Positions 6,843 through 15,983 of a stretch of DNA of 64,000 bases are shown in pieces. A model generated the notes under the pieces. It searched no databases, was not told the origin of the DNA, and saw only the letters and a list, made by a program, of their open reading frames with translations. Source of the stretch: Achromobacter spanius (GTDB lineage Bacteria; Pseudomonadota; Gammaproteobacteria; Burkholderiales; Burkholderiaceae_B); NCBI RefSeq assembly GCF_003994415.1, contig NZ_CP034689.1:62001-126000 (forward strand), in the 5' to 3' direction. Each line of letters starts with the position of its first letter. The stretch's first letter is position 1. The translations under genes and the position numbers were made by a program.

Positions 6843-9454
6843 GGGGTCTTTTTGGGGGCGGCTTTTTTGGCGGCGATTTTCTTTACGGCGGCTTTTTTTA
6901 CTGCCGTTTTCTTTACCGCGGCTTTCTTGGCCGGGGCCTTTTTCGCGGCCGTCTTTGTTGCCGTTTTGGCGGCGGTCTTGGACGGGGCGCGGCCGGGCTT
7001 TTCAGGGCGCGGTTCGAATTCGAAGCCGATCTTTCCGTCGGGCTGACGCACCAGGAAGGCCTTGAACTTGCGGTTGGTGCGGCTGGACACGAAGCCTTCA
7101 AGCAGGTCGGTGCGGCCGTTACCCAGCAGCTTGCCCATCTGTTCGGCCGAGATCTCTTGCTGCAAGATGACCTTGCCCGAGCGGAAGTCGCAGGTCTTTT
7201 CGGGGCCGACCGACTTTTCGCACACGTAGCTCATGCCGTGCTCGAACACGCGCGACTGGCACTTGGGGCAGGCCCCCACCGGCGTATGGCCGGAAAAGTC
7301 CACCGCTTCGGTATCGTCTTCGTCGTTCTGGCCGAAGTCGAATTCCAGCTTGTATTCGTCGCTGATGCGCAGGATGGCGGCAAACGGACGGCCCATCTTG
7401 CTGATGAAGCCTTGCAGCGGACCGATCTCGCGCTTGGCCAGCAGCTCTTCCACTTCCGGCAGTTCGAACGTGCGGCCGCCCGGGTGCTTGCCGATTGAAA
7501 AGTCGCAGGCGGTGCAGGCGAAGCGGCGGTAGTTTTCCTTGACCACGGCGCCGCACTTGGGGCACGGCGTTTGCAAGGTGGCGTAGTCGCCCGGCACCGT
7601 GTCGCGCTCGTATTCCTTGGCGCGCTTGACGATCACTTGCGTCATCTGCGCGATTTCGCGCATGAAGGCCTCGCGGCCCAGGCCGCCCTGCTCGATCTGC
7701 TTGAGCTTGTGTTCCCACTCGCCCGTCAGTTCGGGCGAGGTCAGTTCGGTCACGTCCAGGCCCGACAGCAGCGTCATCAACTGGCGCGCCTTGGCGGTAG
7801 GCACCAGGTCGCGGCCTTCGCGGCGCAGGTAGACCTCGTTGAGCAGGCCTTCGATGATGGCGGCGCGCGTGGCCGGCGTACCCAGCCCGCGCTCGGACAT
7901 GGCTTCGCGCAGTTCTTCGTCGTCCACCAGCTTGCCCGCGCCTTCCATGGCGGACAGCAAGGTGCCTTCGTTGAAGCGGGCGGGCGGCTTGGTCGACAGG
8001 CCCACGGCTTCCACGTCTTCCGTACGCACGGTTTCGCCGTCGGCAACCGGCACCAGGTTGGCGTCTTCGCCCTGGGCTTCCTTGCCGTACACGGCCAGCC
8101 AGCCCGGGGTGACCAGCACCTTGCCGTCGGTGCGGAAGCGATGCCCCTGCACTTCGGTCAGGCGCGTGGTGACGCGGTATTCGGCGGCGGGGAAGAACAC
8201 GGCCAGAAAGCGCTTGAGCACCAGGTCGTACAGCTTGGCCTCGGCTTCGCTCAGGTCGTGCGGGATCTGCAGCGTGGGAATGATGGCAAAGTGATCCGAC
8301 ACCTTCTTGTTGTCGAAGATGCGGCGGTTGGGCTTCACCCACTGCTGGCTGACGACGGTGTCCGCGTGGCGTGACAGGCCGCCCACGGCGTTCGAGCCGC
8401 CCTTGGCCAGCGCGCGCATCGTTTCCTGCACCGTGGTGATGTAGTCCTCGGGCAGGTAGCGCGAATCGGTACGCGGGTAGGTCAGCGCCTTGTGGCGTTC
8501 GTACAGGGTCTGGGCCAGCGCCAGCGTGGTCTTGGCCGAAAAGCCGAAACGGCCGTTGGCCTCGCGCTGCAACGACGTCAGGTCGTACAGGGCCGGCGAC
8601 ATCTGGGTCGACGGCTTGGATTCCTCGGTGACGTTACCCGGTTGGTCGCGGCAGGCGGCCACCACGCTTTGCGCGGCGGCGGCCGACCACAGGCGCGATT
8701 CGCGCTTTTCCGGGTCACGGTCGTCTTTCTTGAACTGCGGGTCGATCCAGCGGCCTTCGTACAGGCCGGCGGCGGCGATGAAGGTGGCGCGCACTTCCCA
8801 GTAGTCGCGCGGCACGAAGCGGCGGATGCGCTCTTCGCGCTCGGCCACGATGGCCAGCGTGGGCGTCTGCACACGGCCGACCGGCGTCTTGAAGAAGCCG
8901 CCGTCCTTGCTGTTGAAGGCGGTCATGGCGCGCGTGCCGTTGATGCCGACCAGCCAGTCGGCTTCAGCGCGCGAGCGGGCGGCCGCTTCCAGCGGTTTCA
9001 GCTGGGCGTCGTCGCGCAGGTTGGCGAAGGCTTCGCGGATGGCGGCCTGCGTCATCGATTGCAGCCAGAGGCGCTGAATCGGCTTTTTCACGCCCGCGTA
9101 CTGAATGATGTAGCGGAAGATCAGTTCGCCTTCGCGTCCCGCGTCACAGGCGTTGATGATGGCGTCCACGTCCTTGCGCTTGGCCAGGCGGACCAGCAGC
9201 TTCAGGCGTTCCGCGGATTTCTTGTCGGTGGGGCCCAATTCGAATTCCGGCGGAATCACGGGCAGGTGCGTAAAGCTCCACTTTCCCTTGACCGGATCAT
9301 TGGGCGCGACCAAGCTCAGCAAGTGGCCGATGCTGGACGCGAGTACGTAACGTTCGCTTTCAAAATAGTCGCCCTCGCGCGCAAAGCCTCCCAAGGCGCG
9401 TGATATATCAAGGGCCACCGAGGGCTTCTCGGCAATAATCAGCGTTTTATTCAT
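6839..9454 (-). CDS. topB: DNA topoisomerase III (type IA) with lysine-rich tail
   Basis: The 871-aa protein relaxes and decatenates DNA through a 5'-phosphotyrosine intermediate. The TOPRIM domain shows IAEKPS (Glu9) and DAGREGE (Asp104-Glu110); the active-site Tyr326 lies in TYPRTDSRYLP. The C-terminal region has Cys pairs CPKC/CTAC and a second CPKC near residue 770, as in zinc-ribbon tails of type IA enzymes. The last ~55 residues are almost entirely Ala/Lys/Pro (AAKKAPAKKAAVKKTAVKK and onward), like histone H1-type DNA-binding tails. ATG 9454 gives the canonical MNKTLIIAEKPS start. E. coli TopB is about 650 aa, so this is a long form. Confidence 0.95.
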   Translation of the reverse strand: MNKTLIIAEKPSVALDISRALGGFAREGDYFESERYVLASSIGHLLSLVAPNDPVKGKWSFTHLPVIPPEFELGPTDKKSAERLKLLVRLAKRKDVDAIINACDAGREGELIFRYIIQYAGVKKPIQRLWLQSMTQAAIREAFANLRDDAQLKPLEAAARSRAEADWLVGINGTRAMTAFNSKDGGFFKTPVGRVQTPTLAIVAEREERIRRFVPRDYWEVRATFIAAAGLYEGRWIDPQFKKDDRDPEKRESRLWSAAAAQSVVAACRDQPGNVTEESKPSTQMSPALYDLTSLQREANGRFGFSAKTTLALAQTLYERHKALTYPRTDSRYLPEDYITTVQETMRALAKGGSNAVGGLSRHADTVVSQQWVKPNRRIFDNKKVSDHFAIIPTLQIPHDLSEAEAKLYDLVLKRFLAVFFPAAEYRVTTRLTEVQGHRFRTDGKVLVTPGWLAVYGKEAQGEDANLVPVADGETVRTEDVEAVGLSTKPPARFNEGTLLSAMEGAGKLVDDEELREAMSERGLGTPATRAAIIEGLLNEVYLRREGRDLVPTAKARQLMTLLSGLDVTELTSPELTGEWEHKLKQIEQGGLGREAFMREIAQMTQVIVKRAKEYERDTVPGDYATLQTPCPKCGAVVKENYRRFACTACDFSIGKHPGGRTFELPEVEELLAKREIGPLQGFISKMGRPFAAILRISDEYKLEFDFGQNDEDDTEAVDFSGHTPVGACPKCQSRVFEHGMSYVCEKSVGPEKTCDFRSGKVILQQEISAEQMGKLLGNGRTDLLEGFVSSRTNRKFKAFLVRQPDGKIGFEFEPRPEKPGRAPSKTAAKTATKTAAKKAPAKKAAVKKTAVKKAAVKKIAAKKAAPKKTP

Positions 9455-9516
9455 GTGTATCCAGTGGCGGTAGTCCCGCCTTAGTAGCGCGGATAATAAG
9501 ATCGGAGATTCGCCAG

Positions 9517-12144
9517 ATGCAAGTCGGCACTGAAAGGCAAGCGGGATCCGAACTGCACGCTTGGCGTCAATTCTTGGCGCGAAGCACCCTGTGGCTAGGC
9601 GTTTTGCTGCTGGGCAGCGCTGCAATTTGCTGGGTCGCCGCCAACTGGCAGGACATGACAAAAGTGCAACGCTTTGCCGGCACGCAAGGCTTGCTGGCCA
9701 TTGCGGCACTGGCCGCGGCCTGGGCCGGTTTGCGCCTACGCGGCAAGCCTGGCGTGCGGCGCAGCGTCCCTGGCGCGCTTCTGGCTTTGGCCGGCATCTT
9801 GCTGGGCGCCTTGCTCGCGTTATTGGGTCAAACTTACCAGACTGGCGCCGATACCTGGGAATTGTTCGCCTGGTGGGCGGTTCTGCTGCTGCCCTGGGCG
9901 CTGGCCTCAGCCAGCCAGGCGGTGTGGCTGTTGTGGGCGCTGGTGCTGAATATGGCCGTTGCCCTGTGGCTGGGCGAGCGCGTCTTCACCTGGTACGCCA
10001 TCTACGACGGCACGGGTTTGCCCAACCTGATCATGGCGGCCCTGAACCTGACTTTGCTGCTGGGCTGGGAACTGGCGGCACGCCGCTGGCGCGCCAGCAC
10101 CTTGATCGGCCCGCGCGTGCTGGCCGCCATCGCCATCAGCGCCCTGGTGCTGTCGCTGATGTTCGGCGACTTCATCCTGCGCGGGGTGGGCTCGCTGCAC
10201 GGCATCGCCTGGCTGGCTGCCACGGTGGGGCTCGGCCTTTACTATCAGCGCGGCCGGCTGGACCTGGTCATTCTGGCCATGCTGGCGGCGGGCGTCATCT
10301 GCGTGTCGCTGCGCGTGGTGGGCGAATGGCTGCTGCGGCTGGAGCCCGGCGTGTGGGCCGCTCTGCCCCTGGCTGCCTTGCTGATGGCCGAAGCGGTGCT
10401 GGCGGCGCGCTGGCTGCGCAGGCTGGCGGCTGAACCGCAGGCGCCCGTGGCCGCCGCGGACGCGGAACCGGCCGCGGCCTCGGCGGGCAATGCCGTCGAG
10501 CCGGGTGATTCCGGCGCCGCCGTGGTGCAACTGGCGCCCGTTGCCACGCCGCATGCCGAACCCCCGTGGTATGTGCAATGCCTGCTGGGCCTGAGCGCCT
10601 GGCTGGCGACCTTGCTGCTGCTGGTGTTCGTGGCGTTCTCGGGCATTGTGACGTCGGACGAGGCGGCGCTGGTGGCCGGGCTGGTGCTGTGCGGCGCGGG
10701 CGTGGCGGTGCTGCGCAGCGACGCCGGGCCATTTTGGCGGCAATGCGGCACGGCAATGGCCTTCACCGGCCAGATCCTCATCATCTACGGCTTGTCCAGT
10801 TCCACGTCGTTCACCAGCGCCTGCTTCTTCGTGCTGTTGCTGGCGGCGGTGATCTACGCGCTGGGGCCAGACGTGATCCTGCGCTTTCTATCGGGCCTGA
10901 TGATCGCGGCGGCGGGCGCCGCCTTGATCTGGCGCGGCTTGTCGCCGGAGTTGATGCGTGACGATCTGCTGGACGCCTGGCTTTATTTCGACCCGGGTCG
11001 CGCTGGTTTTGTCTGGTTGCCCATTGCCGTGATCGGCGCCTGGGCCACCGCCGTCATCCTGACCTGGAGCCACCGCGTGGGCGGCAAGCGCGGCCACGCG
11101 CTCGAGCCATTGGCCTGGGCCTTTTTGCTGTCCGTGCAGGGCATGGTGTGGTTGGCGGGCGGCATTTCGGCCCTGCATCTGCCGGCCATGTGGAAACTGA
11201 ACCCGCAAGGCGCTTTCCTGGTCGTGGCGGGCGCGTTGCTGCCGGCGGCGGCTGCCCTGGCGGTGCTATGGCCGCGCCGCCATGTGCTGACGGCCGGGGT
11301 GACCTGGGGCGTGCCGATCGCCCTGCTGGTGCTGGCGCTGTTCTGGTTGCCCAGCCCGGGCGTGGGCTTCGCGCTGGCCTGGCTGTTGCTGGGTTTTGGG
11401 CTGAATCAATTGCGCCTGGTCATTTTCGGGGTTTTGAGCCTGCTGGCTTACCTGGGCGTCTATTACTACCAGCTGGATGTGCCCTTGCTGCAAAAGGCCT
11501 TGTGGCTGGGCGGCGGGGCGCTGCTGCTGTTCGTGCTGCGTGGCCTGGTGTGGCTGGTGCCCAGGTTGATGCGCACGCAGGCGCCGCAACGGCGCGTGCC
11601 GCTGCCGCCGGTGTCGGCGCTGTTGCGTTGGCGCACGCTGGCCATCCTGGGCGGCCTGGCGCTGGTGCTGGTGGTGGCCAACGGCGGCATCTGGCAGCGC
11701 GAAAAGCTGCTGGCCACGGGCAAGGTGGTGATTCTGGAATTGGCGCCGGTCGACCCCCGGTCGTTGATGCAGGGCGACTACATGGCGCTGAACTTCGCGG
11801 CCAGCCGGGACATCACGCGTCTGCGGCTCAGCGCCGACCGCCCGGTGGACGATGACTCTGTTCTGGGTTTCGAGCCCGACGGCTATGTGATGTTGCAGGC
11901 CGATGCGCGTGGGGTCGCCACGCCGCTGCGCATCCAACCCGACGCGCAGCCGCATGCCGAAGACGAAGTGCCGCTGCGCTATCGCGTCCGCGATCGGGGC
12001 GTGCGTATCGTCACCAATGCGTATTTCTTTCCCGAAGGCCAGGCCAAGCGCTATGAGGTCGCGCGTTACGGCGAACTGCGCGTGGCTGAAAACGGTGAAG
12101 CGCTGCTGGTGCGGATGCTGGGCGAGGACTTGCAGCCGCTGTAG
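9517..12144 (+). CDS. DUF2157/DUF4401/GDYXXLXY fusion membrane protein
   Basis: The 875-aa polytopic inner-membrane protein appears to join three parts. The N-terminal ~150 residues resemble DUF2157 (conserved LGVLLLGSAAICWVAANW). The middle is a long run of about 15-20 hydrophobic helices of DUF4401-like character. The C-terminal ~170-residue periplasmic part carries LMQGDYMALNF, the GDYXXLXY motif that names that domain. These parts are often encoded by separate adjacent genes. Function is unknown. It starts 62 bp from the divergent topB, with a CGGAGA ribosome site before the ATG, and converges on gluQRS. Confidence 0.8.
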   Translation: MQVGTERQAGSELHAWRQFLARSTLWLGVLLLGSAAICWVAANWQDMTKVQRFAGTQGLLAIAALAAAWAGLRLRGKPGVRRSVPGALLALAGILLGALLALLGQTYQTGADTWELFAWWAVLLLPWALASASQAVWLLWALVLNMAVALWLGERVFTWYAIYDGTGLPNLIMAALNLTLLLGWELAARRWRASTLIGPRVLAAIAISALVLSLMFGDFILRGVGSLHGIAWLAATVGLGLYYQRGRLDLVILAMLAAGVICVSLRVVGEWLLRLEPGVWAALPLAALLMAEAVLAARWLRRLAAEPQAPVAAADAEPAAASAGNAVEPGDSGAAVVQLAPVATPHAEPPWYVQCLLGLSAWLATLLLLVFVAFSGIVTSDEAALVAGLVLCGAGVAVLRSDAGPFWRQCGTAMAFTGQILIIYGLSSSTSFTSACFFVLLLAAVIYALGPDVILRFLSGLMIAAAGAALIWRGLSPELMRDDLLDAWLYFDPGRAGFVWLPIAVIGAWATAVILTWSHRVGGKRGHALEPLAWAFLLSVQGMVWLAGGISALHLPAMWKLNPQGAFLVVAGALLPAAAALAVLWPRRHVLTAGVTWGVPIALLVLALFWLPSPGVGFALAWLLLGFGLNQLRLVIFGVLSLLAYLGVYYYQLDVPLLQKALWLGGGALLLFVLRGLVWLVPRLMRTQAPQRRVPLPPVSALLRWRTLAILGGLALVLVVANGGIWQREKLLATGKVVILELAPVDPRSLMQGDYMALNFAASRDITRLRLSADRPVDDDSVLGFEPDGYVMLQADARGVATPLRIQPDAQPHAEDEVPLRYRVRDRGVRIVTNAYFFPEGQAKRYEVARYGELRVAENGEALLVRMLGEDLQPL

Positions 12145-12198
12145 CGAATCACCGGTTTGGCGCGGCGTGCCGTGCGAGGGCATCAGCCAGGACAGCGG

Positions 12199-13092
12199 CT
12201 AGGGCAGCGACTGGGCCAGCGGAAAGTGCTGCGCCCACTGTGCGGTGGCCGTTCGAAGAAAGTCATCACGATCCGCTGCGGCGATGGGGCCGAACCCCAG
12301 GGCGCGCCAGGCGTCGGCCAAGGCGGCCATCGGCGTGCCGGTGTCGATGGCGGCGGCGCCATTCTGCTTGGACAGCTTCAAACCGCTGACGGTGTCCAGA
12401 ATCAGGGGCACATGCAGATAGCGCAGCGGCGGCAAGCCCAGCAGGCGGCCCAGCACACGCTGGCGCGCCGTGGAACTGAGCAGGTCCGCGCCACGCACCA
12501 CGTCCGTGACGCCCTGCTCGGCGTCGTCCACCACCACCGCCAGTTGATACGCCCACAAGCCGTCCGCGCGCCGCAGGGCGAAGTCGCCAACGGCTGTTGC
12601 CACGTCCTGTTCCTGCGGACCCAGCCAGCGGTCTTCAAAGCGTTCGATGCCGTCGGGCACGCGCAGCCGCCACGCGCGAGCTTGGCGGCCGGGCGGCAAG
12701 CCGTGGCGGCAGGTGCCTGGGTAGGGGCGTTCGCCGTCGGCGCCCGGCGCGGTCTGGCCGCGCAAGGCGGAATCAGCGATTTCGCGCCGCGTGCAGCCGC
12801 AGCCGTAGATCAGGCCACGTGCGGCAAGCGTGTCAAAAGCGGATTGGTAAGCGGCGTTGCGCTGCGACTGCCACATGACGTCGCCGTCCCAGTGCAGGCC
12901 CAGCGCGTTCAACTGCGCCATGATGGCGTCGGCGGCCCCCGGTACGGTGCGGGGCATGTCCACGTCTTCCATGCGCAGCAGCCAGCGACCGCCGTGGGCG
13001 CGCGCGTCCAGCCAACTGGCCAGCGCGGCCACAAGCGAGCCCGCGTGCAGCGGGCCGCTGGGGCTGGGGGCGAATCGGCCTACGTAGGTCAC
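12199..13092 (-). CDS. gluQRS: Glutamyl-Q tRNA(Asp) synthetase
   Basis: The 297-aa protein is a truncated glutamyl-tRNA synthetase paralogue that attaches glutamate to queuosine in tRNA(Asp). It shows the class I HIGH-equivalent GPLHAGS (13-19), RMEDVDMPR in the active site, zinc-ligand candidates in GCGCTRREI, and the KMSKS-equivalent KLSKQNGA near residue 222. The anticodon-binding domain is absent, which distinguishes it from GltX. It lies 27 bp downstream of smg on the same strand and converges on the DUF2157 fusion gene. Confidence 0.95.
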   Translation of the reverse strand: MTYVGRFAPSPSGPLHAGSLVAALASWLDARAHGGRWLLRMEDVDMPRTVPGAADAIMAQLNALGLHWDGDVMWQSQRNAAYQSAFDTLAARGLIYGCGCTRREIADSALRGQTAPGADGERPYPGTCRHGLPPGRQARAWRLRVPDGIERFEDRWLGPQEQDVATAVGDFALRRADGLWAYQLAVVVDDAEQGVTDVVRGADLLSSTARQRVLGRLLGLPPLRYLHVPLILDTVSGLKLSKQNGAAAIDTGTPMAALADAWRALGFGPIAAADRDDFLRTATAQWAQHFPLAQSLP

Positions 13093-13119
13093 AGCAAAAG
13101 CAAGGGCCTGCGCGCCGGG

Positions 13120-13578
13120 TCAGTGCAACAGCCGCACGCCTTCTTCGTCCAGCAGCTCTTCCAGGACCAGGTTGTCGATCTCGGCTTCCTGGCTCCAGAG
13201 AACCATGAGGGCGATGATCTTGATCTTGGATAGCGGCACGGGCGTTTCGGGCGAAGCCAGGCCTCGGTCGATGACGATCTCACGCAGGGGCGCCGGCAGC
13301 ACGCCGGCCGATTCCAGGAAGGCGATGAAGCCAATGGATTCGGTGCCGAGCTGGCTGTATTCGTTGTCGGTGTAGATCCGGGTTCCGGTGTTGGGCGCCT
13401 GAGCGAGGTCGACACATCGTTCGGTGGTTTCGGCCAGGCCATACAGCCAACCGAGAGCGTCGTCGATGTCTTCGTGCTCGAAACCGGCAGCGGCAAGCCG
13501 CTTAGCGAGCACATCGGCCGCAGGACAGGCTTGCGGCGTGTAGTAATTCTCGAACAGATAAACCAGGATATCGAACAT
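13120..13578 (-). CDS. smg: Smg/DUF494-family protein
   Basis: The 152-aa protein starting MFDILVYLFENYY matches the Smg (DUF494) family, small acidic proteins found beside dprA and topoisomerase or def/fmt genes in beta- and gammaproteobacteria. Role is not established. The ATG at 13578 is used because the 13 codons upstream in the same open frame lie outside the family alignment. It precedes gluQRS, with topB two genes further on. Confidence 0.88.
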   Translation of the reverse strand: MFDILVYLFENYYTPQACPAADVLAKRLAAAGFEHEDIDDALGWLYGLAETTERCVDLAQAPNTGTRIYTDNEYSQLGTESIGFIAFLESAGVLPAPLREIVIDRGLASPETPVPLSKIKIIALMVLWSQEAEIDNLVLEELLDEEGVRLLH

Positions 13579-13769
13579 ATGGCGCAGTGTGTGCCTGTTT
13601 GCACAGTCGGCCCGCATATCGGCAGACCAGCAAACATGAATTTTACTTTACGCTGATTTATTTAGCCGGGCAACCGGCGAAAAGGCGGAATGTTGTATGG
13701 CGTCACCTGTCGTTTGACGGCCCCCATTCTGCCCGGTTTTGCTGACAAAATGCGTGATTGGCCGAAAGA

Positions 13770-13805
13770 AAAACAGGGGCGGACACGTAGGTCCGCCCCT
13801 GTTTT
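13770..13805 (-). terminator. Intrinsic terminator of the TRAP operon
   Basis: CAGGGGCGGAC (13774-13784) pairs perfectly with GTCCGCCCCTG (13791-13801) around a 6-base loop. On the minus strand it is followed by a T tract. It lies 33 bp past the stop codon of the TRAP permease gene. The plus side also has TTTT, so it may act both ways. Confidence 0.9.
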
Positions 13806-13838
13806 ATCTTCTGCAAGATTAAGTGCCTGGCGTTCGCG

Positions 13839-15863
13839 TTACGCCATCTTGGCCCCGTTCTCCAGCTTGAGTCCGGCCAGTTGGCGGATGAACACCGGTA
13901 TGCAGATGGCTATTCCGATCAAGCCGCTGGTGAGCCCCGGCAAGATGGTCAGCAAGGCGCCCAAGGTGCACAGCCAGCGTTCCCAGCTCTTCATCGTTAC
14001 CAGCATGTAGCGTGAGAATGCCGCCGACAGCAGCACCAGGCCCACCATGCAGCCGAACAAGGTCACGAAGAACGCGTACCAGGTAAAGCCCTGCACCGAA
14101 ATCAGCAGCGACGGCGAAAACACGAACACGAACGGCACAATCAGCTTGGTGATGCCCAGCCTGAATGCCGTGTTGCCGGTCTTGAACGGGTCGCTGCCCG
14201 CCATGCCCGCCGCCGCGTAGGCCGCCAGGGCCACTGGTGGCGTGATGTCGGCCAGGATGCCGAAATAGAACACGAAGAAGTGCGCCGCAATCGGCTGCAC
14301 GCCCAACTGCACCAGCGTGGGCGCAGCCACCGCCACCATGATCAGGTAGTTGGCCGTGGTGGGAATGCCGCAGCCCATCAGGATGCAGACGATGCCCGTC
14401 ATGATCAGCGCGGCCACCAGCGTCAGCGATTGCGTGTTGGCGATGGCTTCCGGGATCACCACCGAGGCGACGCCCGCGATGGACTGCGCCGCCGAGATCA
14501 CGATGTACGACACCTTGAAGCCCACGCCCGTCAGCGTCACCACGCCGATGACGATGCCCACGGTGCCGGCCGCGGCGCCCACGGCCAGCGCGTACTTGGC
14601 GCCGGTCTCGAAGGCTTCGTAGAGGTCGCGCAGGCGCAGCCGCTGGAACGGATTCAGCAAGCCCACCACGATGCAGCCCGTAATGCCCGCGAACGCCGCC
14701 AGATAAGGCGTGCGGCCGCTGGCCAGCACGCCGATCAGCAGAAACAGGGGGATCAAGGTGGGCCAGCGCATCTTGAGCGACTGCTTCAGCTTCGGCATTT
14801 CTTCGGCCGTCAGCCCGCGCAGCCCTTCACGCTTGGCTTCGAAGTGCACCTGCATGAACAGGCCGAAGAAATACAGGAAGGCCGGGAAAACGCCGGCAAT
14901 CGCAATCTGCTGGTACGGAATGCCCAGGAACTCGATCATCAGGAACGCGGCCGCGCCCATGATGGGGGGCGTGATCTGCCCGCCCGTGCTGCTGGCGGCT
15001 TCGACGCCCGCCGCGAAATGCCGGGGATAGCCGACGCGGATCATGGCGGGAATGGTCAGCGACCCGACCGTGACCGCGTTGGCCACCGACGAACCCGACA
15101 GCATGCCGAACATGGCCGATCCGAACACTGACACCTTGGCGGGTCCGCCCGCGTAGCGGCCGGCAATCGTCGAGGCCACGTCCAGGAACAACTGGCCCAG
15201 GCCGATACGGGTGGCCAATACGCCGAACAGCACGAAGTGGAACACGTAGGTGGCCACCACGCCGACCGCCACGCCGTACACGCCCTGACTGGTCAGGTAC
15301 ATGTGGTTGACGATCTGGGACCAGGTGTTGCCGGCGTGCTGCAGCAGGCCGGGGAAGTACTGGCCGAACATGGCGTAAGCCATGAACACGATGGCGATGA
15401 TTGGCAAGGGCCAGCCCATGGCGCGGCGCGTGGCTTCCAGCAGGCCGATCAAGAGGATGGACCCCATGAACACGTCGATGGGCAGCGGGTTGCCCACGCG
15501 GAACGCCAGGTCTTCGAAAATGTACGGGATGTACATCACCGACAGCGCCAGCGCCACGGCGATGATCCAGTCATACAGCGGAATGCCGCCCGGCGCGTAC
15601 CAGGTGGACTTCGGCTCGCGCTTGTAGTGCGACTTTGAAAAGCCGAACACCAGGAAAATCAGGCTCAGCACAAAGGCCAGATGCACGCCGCGATGGGTGG
15701 CTTCGCGCAAGAGGCCGAAGCCGGCGGTGTAGTAGTGAAAGATCGAGAGCGTGACCAGCAGGCCGGAAACGATCCAGGTGGCGGTCTTGTCCAGGGGCCG
15801 GAAGCGGATTTCGGAATCGTACTTTTCCGCTAGTTGCTGGGTCTTTTCTTGGTCTATTTCCAT
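13839..15863 (-). CDS. TRAP transporter fused permease (4TM-12TM, DctQM fusion)
   Basis: The 674-aa inner-membrane protein has an N-terminal small-permease-like part (roughly residues 30-190) continuous with a 12-helix DctM-like part. This is the arrangement typical of TAXI-type TRAP systems. Recognisable family stretches are GSVANAVTVGSLTIP, EAASSTGGQITPPIMGAAAF, and GILADITPPVALAAYAAAG. TRAP systems use an ion gradient to import dicarboxylates or related acids delivered by the binding protein. ATG 15863 (MEIDQEKTQ) is chosen; the upstream codons are in the 120-bp gap after the TAXI gene. Substrate unknown. Confidence 0.94.
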   Translation of the reverse strand: MEIDQEKTQQLAEKYDSEIRFRPLDKTATWIVSGLLVTLSIFHYYTAGFGLLREATHRGVHLAFVLSLIFLVFGFSKSHYKREPKSTWYAPGGIPLYDWIIAVALALSVMYIPYIFEDLAFRVGNPLPIDVFMGSILLIGLLEATRRAMGWPLPIIAIVFMAYAMFGQYFPGLLQHAGNTWSQIVNHMYLTSQGVYGVAVGVVATYVFHFVLFGVLATRIGLGQLFLDVASTIAGRYAGGPAKVSVFGSAMFGMLSGSSVANAVTVGSLTIPAMIRVGYPRHFAAGVEAASSTGGQITPPIMGAAAFLMIEFLGIPYQQIAIAGVFPAFLYFFGLFMQVHFEAKREGLRGLTAEEMPKLKQSLKMRWPTLIPLFLLIGVLASGRTPYLAAFAGITGCIVVGLLNPFQRLRLRDLYEAFETGAKYALAVGAAAGTVGIVIGVVTLTGVGFKVSYIVISAAQSIAGVASVVIPEAIANTQSLTLVAALIMTGIVCILMGCGIPTTANYLIMVAVAAPTLVQLGVQPIAAHFFVFYFGILADITPPVALAAYAAAGMAGSDPFKTGNTAFRLGITKLIVPFVFVFSPSLLISVQGFTWYAFFVTLFGCMVGLVLLSAAFSRYMLVTMKSWERWLCTLGALLTILPGLTSGLIGIAICIPVFIRQLAGLKLENGAKMA

Positions 15864-15983
15864 CGACGTATTTCTCAGGTGAATCCGCAAACAGGGCCGC
15901 ACTAGGCGGCCCTGCGCAATGCCGGCGCGACGCCGGGGCTACCCAGCGCGCCGGCGTATCGCCGTCGGGAGAACGGCTCGTGC

